DNA of 64,000 nt from Callaeas wilsoni. Lineage: Eukaryota; Chordata; Aves; Passeriformes; Callaeidae. A program made the position numbers and the translations under genes. Shown one piece after another: positions 56,346-64,000 of this stretch (the first letter of the stretch is position 1; each line of letters starts with the position of its first letter). The stretch spans positions 1-64,000 of the forward strand of contig VWPU01009575.1 in the NCBI GenBank assembly GCA_013398955.1, given 5' to 3'. Below the pieces are notes generated by a model. It ran no database searches and had not been told where the DNA came from. It saw nothing but the letters and a program-made list of their open reading frames with translations.

Positions 56346-59124
56346 TTAGGCTTTCTGCCTCTGATGGAGGAGTGATGCTGGTGCTCCGTTCTCCAAAGGG
56401 TGTTTAACGGAAAAAGTTCCAGGTGCCACCCCCAGGCCCAAAAAGGGGTTTCTGCCCCAGCTCCGCTGGGCAGCAAATCATCCCGGCAGCCAAGCTCCTC
56501 GAAAGGAGCTCTGGAGCTTCCCAGAGAAAGCACTGAATTGTTTATTCCCCACTCGAGTCAAGCTCGGCCCCTCCACGGGGCCGGGGCTGGCACGGGGGGC
56601 TCACGGGACCCCCGTCCCTTTGCCCGGGGACCCTCAGGAGCCTCAACCACCTTCTTGTAGAGGGCTGGAGGACACCCAGCCTGGATTCCCTCTTGCCCTT
56701 GCAGAGGGACAGGCCTCTGGAACAGACCCTGTTTGTCCCGGAAGGCTTTGTTCCAGGGACCCAAACGGGCGATACCCCACAGCTGGGGTATCAACGCCCC
56801 TCGCTGCCGCGGCTTGGTCGAGCGCGCACAAAGTAGGAAATAAATGATAGATAACTGTGAATTGCAAGGTTATGTAAACATGGAGGGGGTTTCAGAAGAA
56901 TCCTATTAAACCATAAAAGAAAAGCATGGATGGTTTATCACATCACTAAGACCCAAGAATGCATTAATAAATAGAAGAATAGATAACGAACCGTGGAGTA
57001 CAAGGCTAAACTATCTGCTATTGTGAGGATCCTGTGACAGTAGAAACAATGAAGGGGAAGAAAAAGCTTTGTTGGTCTGTCACCAGAACCTTGTAGTGTA
57101 TCTTTTATAGCCCATTTTTAATGAATTCACAGCACCTATCAGTTATTCTCTGCCCAAATCCCTCATTTTCCTCCCTCTTGAATGCAAATTCCCATGCTGC
57201 ACTCTGCCTTCACCATGACTTCCCCCGTTAAACTCGGGGGTTCTCTGGGTTTCAATGGCCTTTCAGCCACAGCGAGAACAGGTTTCTGCTTTCATATTTC
57301 CAAAGGGTTTTCAGGACGGCAACAAAAGTGGGGTTTAATGCAAAGCAGGAGTACCTCCGAGCCTTGCTGCATCCTTTGCTTCTTCTGTGACAGGAGGGTG
57401 AATGCTCAGACAGGTCTAATTCAGCCCGGAGTGACGACGAGCAGACGTGCCTGCAAGGGAGAAAAAAAACCCACATGAAAGCTGCTGCTCCTCTCGCTGT
57501 TTTCCAGCCCTCTGCAAATAACGCTGAGAATTGTTGGAGGGGACTTAATATTAATCCAAGAGCTAGTACTCTCTTTGTAGACACTACTGAGACTCACTAA
57601 CAGTTTATTTTCACTGCACCGAGGGGGTTTTATCATTAAATAAGGACCCAGGATACATTTACTGTAGATTACTTTTATTTTTACTGCAGCGTCGTTAGGC
57701 ACAGAGCACTAAGGAGACAGGGCTGACCATGACACGCTCCGCAGTAAAACCCCTTGGTCCTGCCTTCACCAGAATCCGAAATCCTGATCGATTTCCGCAT
57801 AAAAAATCCCAAAGACTTTTTGCTGCTGTGCTGGCAGCTCGGTGCTGCACCGACATCCTGCAGGAGCACAGCCTCGACAAGGCTGGCAGAGGCAGAAGAG
57901 GGCCCCTGTTAAAGACGGGGAACGCGGCACAGCAAGAGGGATGCCCGAAAATTCAAAGTTCTTTTGGTGCCAAAGCCCACCTGCAGCAGGTCCCCAAGGA
58001 GCCTGCACCGGGCCCAGTTTGAGGCCCACGCTGGGAGCTCCTCCTGCCTCATTACCCTTCACATGCCCAGAGGATGCTGCAGGTAGGCAGGAGAAGCCAG
58101 ACAGCTGTTGCCTTTCCTCACTCTGAGAAAAGGGAATTAAAGCGAGCCGGCTGAACCCCAAGCAGTAGTCAGGGGTCTGGATTTGACCTTTTCTGGGCTA
58201 CCCACACTCGAGCTCCCAGCAGCTCTTGGCGCCCGTCCCACCAGCGCATCCCTGTGAGCTGTGCAGGACAGCCACGCCAGAGGGTCCCTTGACCCTGGGG
58301 ACAGGACAGGGGGCACCTCGCCTCTCCTTGGTGGGTGCCAGAGGCGAGGAACAGGCAGGGAGGTGGCTGCCCTCCCTCAGCCTGGAGCATCTCTCCTGGC
58401 CACGGAGGAGCGGAGAGCAGGCGGCCGCTCTCCCAGGAACACACTTCAGGCCGGTGAGGAGTACAGCCGAGTGCTCAACAGGCTCTGGAAATAAGTGGAA
58501 GTCAAATAAGTTTGCCACTCTTTGTCCCCCTTTCAATATCTAGCTTTGATCAAAATCCTTGGATACTCAAGTGGTTGTTGACTTAATGTAGTAATGAGAC
58601 ATAGCCTTAAGTGAGGCCATTTCCGTGCCCATTCAGGCTCTCTGAGAGCAAGGGATGCAGGAGGAAAAGCCTCTCCTGGTCTCTGGGAGCTGCGGCACAG
58701 GCCTGGCTGCAGCTCCCAGGAGATGCAGCAGGAAGGTCTGCTGGCCACAGCGACACGAGGCTCACTTAACATCCTTCCTGTGCAACGGAGCCTCGCTAGC
58801 ACGGCGCCGGGCGGCACCGAGGAACCCACGGAAAAGGCCTCCTCCGAAAGCTGCACCATGGCGCCAAGGTTATTCTGGCAGGCAGAGCGTGCTGTGGTGT
58901 CAGCGAGGGCACCTCCCAGTGCCACTGCCAGCGCCACGCCCGCTGCTCCGAGGGGTGGCCCGTGCGGTGGCTCCCACCCCGCAGCGGCCCTTCGCTCTCA
59001 TCCCTTGCAAGGCCTCCGAACGCGGGTGCCGAGCTCCAGCGGGGCCTGGACACCAGACACCGCTGCTGGCACCATCTCACCTCCTGGAGCCCACTGGGGG
59101 AGAGGGTGGCGTCATCCCAAGGAT
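56346..59124. other. intergenic, no gene seen
   Basis: GC-rich 56,400-56,800, AT-rich 56,830-57,180, then mixed DNA to 58,500 and GC-rich to the CR1 tail. Opposing frames at 58,655-59,242 have no recognised domain. Confidence 0.4.
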
Positions 59125-59180
59125 ACGGACTGGATGATCTTAAAGGCCCTTTCCAGCCTAAAGGGCTCTGTGACTCCCTG
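59125..59180 (+). mobile_element. CR1 LINE terminal fragment, plus orientation
   Basis: GACTGGATGATCTTAAAGG, CCCTTTCCAGCC and CTCTGTGACTCC match the last 50 or so bases of avian CR1. Extremely truncated. Confidence 0.75.
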
Positions 59181-61019
59181 GGCAGGCTATCGACCTGAGC
59201 AAGGCAGGAGGGAGGGGAGAGCCCAGGAGCCTGGATAAACACAGCAAGCCCCGAGAAAAGTAAAAATTCTCCAAGTGACGGGGAGCAGCTCAGCCAATTA
59301 GGATTTTAATTCCCCTCGTTATGCACAGCCAGTCAATAAATTCTGCACCAAGCAGCTGCTCTAATTCTTAAGCCCATTAAGCCCTACATCTGATAGGCGG
59401 GCGGGAGGGGCTGCCGGGGGGCACAGACGGCGCTCCTCGAGATATGAAACATTTCCTCTTGTGCATCTGGGTCACCCCACCCAGCCCCACTCCGAACGGG
59501 TATTTTATGGAGGCGGCGAATAAGAATTTATATAAATATCCTGCCAGAGACACAAACCCCACATATGGAGAGAATAAAGAGGCGACTGGATGAGATGTGC
59601 TGAGGGAGTGTTGGTGCTCTAACAGAGCAGGAGAGCAGAGCCGGAGGGGAGAGCCTGGGATGGAGCAACAGGATTTGGGTGTCTGAAATGGAGGGAGATG
59701 ATCCCAAAGAGCTGGGCCAGCAGCCAAGAGTGAAGAAAAGCAGGATCGGATTCATGGGGCAGTACGGCAAGCCCAGAGAGGGCTGGCTCTGATGCAGGAG
59801 GAGGCCAGGAGCCACAACAACAATTCCTGGAGCGACGGGGCAGATGGCTGGAGCGGAGGTATCCCCTCAACTGCAGAGATGAAAGGCAGGAGAAAAAAGG
59901 GAACACACTGGGAGTGGAAAAGCCTTTGGCAGCCAAGACGGTTTTGCTTGTTAATTGGCAACAAGCTAACACATTAATTACAAAGTTACTGGATGGTCAG
60001 GAAAAACATTGGCAGCAGAGCAATTTGCATTCCTCCGGAGACTGAACAGACCCTGCTCTAGGAATGCTGCCTCACGCCAGAATCCAGGATCACCTCACAC
60101 CACCCCCATCCAGGATCGGAGCACCCCAAGGCCTCGGAGCCGGGCACAACATGAACAGGGATTAAAAACCATCCTGCCTTTAGCTGAGCTCTCGCTCATC
60201 TCAGATTAGTGTGAAAGATTAATTGCAGGACATGTGCGTCCAGACAAAATTTATTCTCTCTTCATCCCTTAGACACAAACGTGAAAATAAGCTGCCCACT
60301 GCAAATTCCAGTCCCACTGCACGGCAGGAAAACAACAGGTCTACGAGGGGCCACTCTCCCTGTCAGCCCCACAGGGCACTGGACGAGCGAGCGGCGACGA
60401 GCCCTTAAGCTCTGCTCAAGGCAAGGGGCATAAATGAAAGTTTGCTCGATTCTGTGAAGGCACCAGCTGCAAAGAGCCCGCTCCTCTGGTCCTATCCGGC
60501 CTCAAAATGTAATTTCCTCACTCGGAAGGCTGGCTGGAGCCATTCATGTGTCAGCCCCAGCCAAAGCCCAACCTCTCTCTGAAGGCTGTTCCTGGGCTGG
60601 AAGCCAAACACGAGTTTTACTGTGGGGAATCGGACGGAGCCATCGGCGTGTGCTGGGAGGGGCAGCTCTCAAAGCCCGGCGCATGGCTCCTGGCGGGCAG
60701 GGACACGGCGCTGCTGGGATCCCGGTGCCGGGCCATGGGCTGGGGGACTGGCCGGCCACAGCAAAGGCCCCAGCACTTCCCCTGCTGCATCCCACATCGA
60801 GCACAGCCCTCTCCGCTCCCCAAACCTGCCAGCAGCCGAGGGGAGACACGGCAAAGCTCCGGACATCTGCTGGACCACCACTATCAGCAGTGCCCTCCAC
60901 TGACCTCAAACGGGAGAGTATCTCCCTTTTCCCTGAACTTCCCAGCAGCTGGAAGGTTGGTGCACTTTGGTTTGGATTCAAAATCTTCTTCCAGGAAGAA
61001 GCTTCTGGGTTCAAAACTC
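59181..61019. other. intergenic, no gene seen
   Basis: AT-rich 59,290-59,400 (GCCAATTAGGATTTTAATTCC) and 59,940-59,990, otherwise GC-balanced. Opposing frames near 60.5-61.1 kb are unsupported. Confidence 0.4.
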
Positions 61020-61090
61020 CAATATTAGGAAGAAGTTCTTCCCTGTGAGGGTGGCGAGGCAGTGGCACAGTTTTCCCAGAGAAGCTCTCC
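61020..61090 (+). mobile_element. CR1 LINE fragment, plus orientation
   Basis: AATATTAGGAAGAAGTTCTTCC, then GTGAGGGTGGCGAGGCAGTGGC and CCCAGAGAAGCTCTCC, match the region about 200 bases before the CR1 end. The tail itself is missing, so it is a partial, deleted copy. Confidence 0.85.
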
Positions 61091-62080
61091 GTGTTTATTG
61101 CAACTCCTGCAAACAGCACAAGTTTGCTAATAACGGCACAGATCAGTGGCTGCTGTGGGTAAATTAATTAGAAATGGCATCACTGTACTCTGATTAGTCG
61201 CCATCCCTCCACCTTGTAGGCTGAGACAGATTTTGTCACCAGCTCATGTTTCAAACGCCACTAGAAGCCCACTCGAGCAAGCCCATCCAGAAGGGGGGAC
61301 CTGCAGTGCTGGGCACATGCTCAGAACCAGGAGAAAATGGCTTTAAAACCTTCAGAGCTTGTCAAGGCCAGTTTATTCAAGGTAATTAATCTGTCGTTTT
61401 GAGAGCGTTCTGCATTTCCTCCACAAATCAGCTGACAACACGATGCTGCTGCACAAGCGTCTCGTGTTGCCGGCCCCAAGATCACGAGGCCCAGGGATCA
61501 GCCCGTCCCCTCCCAAAGCACGGCATCAGCTGGAAGTTCACGATTACGTGGACTGGCTTCTCTCCTCTGCCTGCTGGCGTTTGAACTCAAGGCTCTCCCT
61601 TTCCTTGCAACTGTAAGTACCAGGAATTGAGTGGAAGTTTTAATTCCAAAGATCACTGAACACTCCAAATCCAAGGAATGCACCACAAAGGCCTGTGGCT
61701 GCAGTGACAGGAGCCAATACTCCAGACCTAGAACTGCAGCAACTGCAGCCCCCTCCACCTCAGTTGGGCAGCAACACAGATGTGAGCACAGAAACCTTTC
61801 TATCACTTCCAATTACCCAAGGCAACAATTTAGCAGGAAATGGGGTTCCTGGGGGTCACTGGCATTAATTATTCCCCAATGCCTCACCCCTGAGGAGTGA
61901 CTGGAGACGCTGTGACACACCCAGCGATGCTCTGACGTACCTGCCTGTCCGCTGTCTGCCTGCAGCAGAGAGAATTTTAATTGACTGGAACCCATACACC
62001 CTTTCGAGGTCCTCGGGGAACGGGCAGCAAACCCTGCCGAGGGCAGTTCGGATGCTCGCTGCACTCGTGCTACAATCCCT
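61091..62080. other. intergenic, no gene seen
   Basis: Mixed DNA with a short AT-rich patch at 61,130-61,190. No supported exon. Confidence 0.4.
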
Positions 62081-62550
62081 GGGCGCTGCTACATCAAATG
62101 GAGATCAAAAGCAACAATAGTCTGTAATCAAGGATATCTGCATAATAGTTTTCCTGAAGGATGTTTGTGCAGGTGAGCGAGGAGTAAAGCATTGTTTCAT
62201 CAAATGGTAATTTCCTTGTATCTCAGAGAATGAATCCCATTCGCTCTCGCCGGGGTATAATTCAATTAAAGGGGAGAACCCTACGCAAAGGAATGAAATC
62301 TATCGGTTTGACTGCGATGCTGCAAATCACACCAAGCAAGAAAATGGCATTTGGTCCTGACATTATGATTTATTTCCTACTCGGTGTCTTATAATTCTTA
62401 CAAGATAAGCCAAGACGAGAAATTATCACGTGTACGTGGGGGTCGTGCCTGATCCTCTCTATTTTCCCTTCCCAACTGCAGGACTGTGTGTTTCAGCCTT
62501 ATCTTTGAAGAGGCCGGTAAAATAAATAGCAATATTTTACAGAGGCCAAG
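62081..62550. promoter_or_regulatory. candidate conserved non-coding element
   Basis: Complex AT-rich DNA with GTCTGTAATCAAGG, CATCAAATGGTAATTTCC, TATAATTCAATTAAAGG and GACATTATGATTTATTTCC. No coding frame runs through it. Confidence 0.4.
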
Positions 62551-63500
62551 CAACCCTCGCTCTGCACCCACGGCCGGCCCAGGCAGCTCACTCACTGCCA
62601 GCTCGCTCCGTGGACTCGCAGGAGATGGCAGGGGCTGCTCCAAGCCCTGCCGAGCCCCTGCCCCAGCGCTGCCCACCTGCACACCCCCTGCTCCTGGGGA
62701 GCTCCGGCGTCCTCGTGCCTGCCTGTTCCAGCAGTGCCTCTGGAAACAGCGACCCTGGGCCAGGGCCTGGGCTCCTCAGCACCTTCCTCTGAGGAAGACC
62801 TTCCTGCCCAGGTGCTGGCAGCTCACCAGCGGCACTGCTGGCTCTGGGCAGCAGCGTCCCCAGTACAGCTGCTCTGAGACAACCGGACACAAACTCTCCT
62901 GCTCCCCTGAGCTCTTCAGACATCTCCAACATCCAGCCGCGTCCAGCATGGGACCAGAGAGCCCCACTGCTTCTCTTCCCCCACCCCACTGCCCGAAGCC
63001 CACAGCCCCCTTTCCTCAGGAGGGCAGAGAGGAAGAACGCTTTGCTCCATGGAGAACTCCCTCCTCTCTCCCACCACAGGGACAGTCCCCAGCAGCTGGG
63101 AAGTGACAGGACAAGGCCGTCAGTTGTCCTGCCTGGATGCGGCCCCAGCACGGAGCCCTGCCAAGGGGAGGCTCCGTGTCTGCCAGGCTGGGGACACTGC
63201 CCGTGCCCCGGCCATGCCCAGCCCACCTCGCCTGCCCACATTCTTCTCTCCTCCCTTGGCACCAGCCTGGAAGGGAACCTCGGCTCATGTCCTTGGCCAC
63301 CAGCAGGAATGCCCGGGCAGGGGGACGTGCTGTGATGCCGCTGCCCTCCTCGGTGAGGGTGCCAGGAACCCCTCGTCCATGGACAATCTGTGAATTCATC
63401 GTCTGGCCGAGGCAGCTCAGCTCTCGGGCTGCCCATGTCAAGCCGTGCCCTCTGCACGGCACCCGGGGGGGAAGCTGTGGGCAGCGTTACCAGGCACACT
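62551..63500. other. GC-rich intergenic DNA, no gene accepted
   Basis: A 303-codon minus frame and two plus frames (up to 206 codons) overlap here. The minus frame has no domain, begins in GC-rich DNA, and shows the same low-stop pattern on both strands. Confidence 0.4.
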
Positions 63501-64000
63501 TGGCTTCCTTCAGAGAGATTTTTTAGTTAATTGACCCTCCTCCTCCTAATTTGCTTTCGGGATCTTAAAACATTTCCCCTCTCACCATCAGGGGAGCATC
63601 TTTTCCTCTCCTTGCCCGCACTCCAAATTCTGAGCACAGGTAAACAGACATTCATTCCAGCCTGCCAGCAGGCAAGGAAAGCTAATTAAAGTATTTGTAG
63701 CACTGCTGGATGGCATTGCAATCCTCTGCAATTGGATCAGAAAGCTGTCTGGCCAAAAGTAAGTGGTATTTGAATTCATCATACTTTTTAATGCAGTTTA
63801 CCCCTTTGCCACCACTCCCCATAACACCTCTATCACAAAAACATCCCCACTCCATGGAAGTCTCTTCTCACAGGCTTTCCCGAAGGGCTGTGTGTCCATA
63901 CGAACTCGACCTCTTGGTGAAGGCTCTTTTGTCCCCAGTGCCCTAGCAAGTTTGCTGGGGTGGCCAGCCAGGCTGGGGACGCCGCAGCAGAGGACAAGCC
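63501..64000. other. AT-rich to mixed right edge, no gene seen
   Basis: Contains TTTTAGTTAATTGACC and CTAATTAAAGTATTTG, suggesting a further non-coding element around 63,510-63,800. Confidence 0.3.

Noticed and set aside
62588..63499. 303-codon minus frame
   Set aside because: GC-rich DNA with long frames on both strands, no recognised domain, no splice or promoter support.
16110..64000. Homeobox, paired-box or forkhead coding exons expected from KIZ neighbourhood
   Set aside because: The open frames were read for the invariant WFQN-type, paired and forkhead motifs and none was found, so these genes are not in the window.
1..64000. tRNA, rRNA, snRNA or known microRNA genes
   Set aside because: No internal promoter boxes with a matching cloverleaf, no U6- or 5S-like sequence and no hairpin I recognise were found by eye. 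A covariance-model search would be decisive.

Overview
This window looks like nuclear DNA from a bird, most likely a songbird. It holds at least six CR1 retrotransposon tails of the avian type, GC-rich small-exon gene structure with GT-AG introns, CpG islands, microsatellites and a vertebrate TTAGGG telomere-type tract. Nothing suggests a prokaryote, plasmid or virus. Nearly all open frames longer than 60 codons are chance frames in GC-rich or tandemly repeated DNA.

Positions 1 to about 15,000 (minus strand) carry the 5' and middle part of one protein-coding gene, which I read as KIZ (kizuna, a centrosomal protein). Six exons join in a single compatible reading frame with good splice sites: 12917-12855, 11537-11381, 6017-5690, 4458-4242, 871-674 and 226-62. 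The gene runs off the left edge. The first two encode the family's N-terminal coiled coil. The others encode acidic, low-complexity sequence and a leucine-rich helical segment. The first coding exon was not found. A conserved central block expected between the second and third of these exons was also not found. A 48-bp candidate exon (9434-9387) and a CpG island (9,890-10,260) lie in the largest intron.

Positions 15,000-16,110 are a GC-rich probable promoter region occupied by about 800 bp of degenerate CCCGAT/CCCGGT tandem repeat. Its minus strand, which is the KIZ sense strand, is an almost continuous G-quadruplex-type array. A second large CpG island at 21,260-22,420 has good splice donors on both strands pointing outward, the layout of a divergent promoter.

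Positions 16-64 kb contain no convincing protein-coding gene. They alternate between CpG-rich patches and AT-rich blocks dense in TAAT/ATTA homeodomain-type cores (for example 26.6-27.7, 34.9-35.8, 45.0-45.8, 48.8-49.6 and 55.75-56.3 kb). This is the texture of a conserved non-coding regulatory landscape near developmental genes. In mammals KIZ lies in the XRN2/NKX2-4/NKX2-2/PAX1/FOXA2 neighbourhood, which fits, but no homeobox, paired or forkhead coding exon is present here.

Notable structural elements are a ten-copy, exactly 56-bp minisatellite (42,305-42,864) that is open in all three plus frames, an interstitial telomeric repeat (50,576-50,632), a tail-to-tail pair of CR1 elements (33.6-34.1 kb), and long homopyrimidine tracts (22.6-22.9 and 44.86-44.90 kb). 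No tRNA, rRNA, CRISPR array or intact transposon was found. All composition statements are by eye; no calculation or database search was run.
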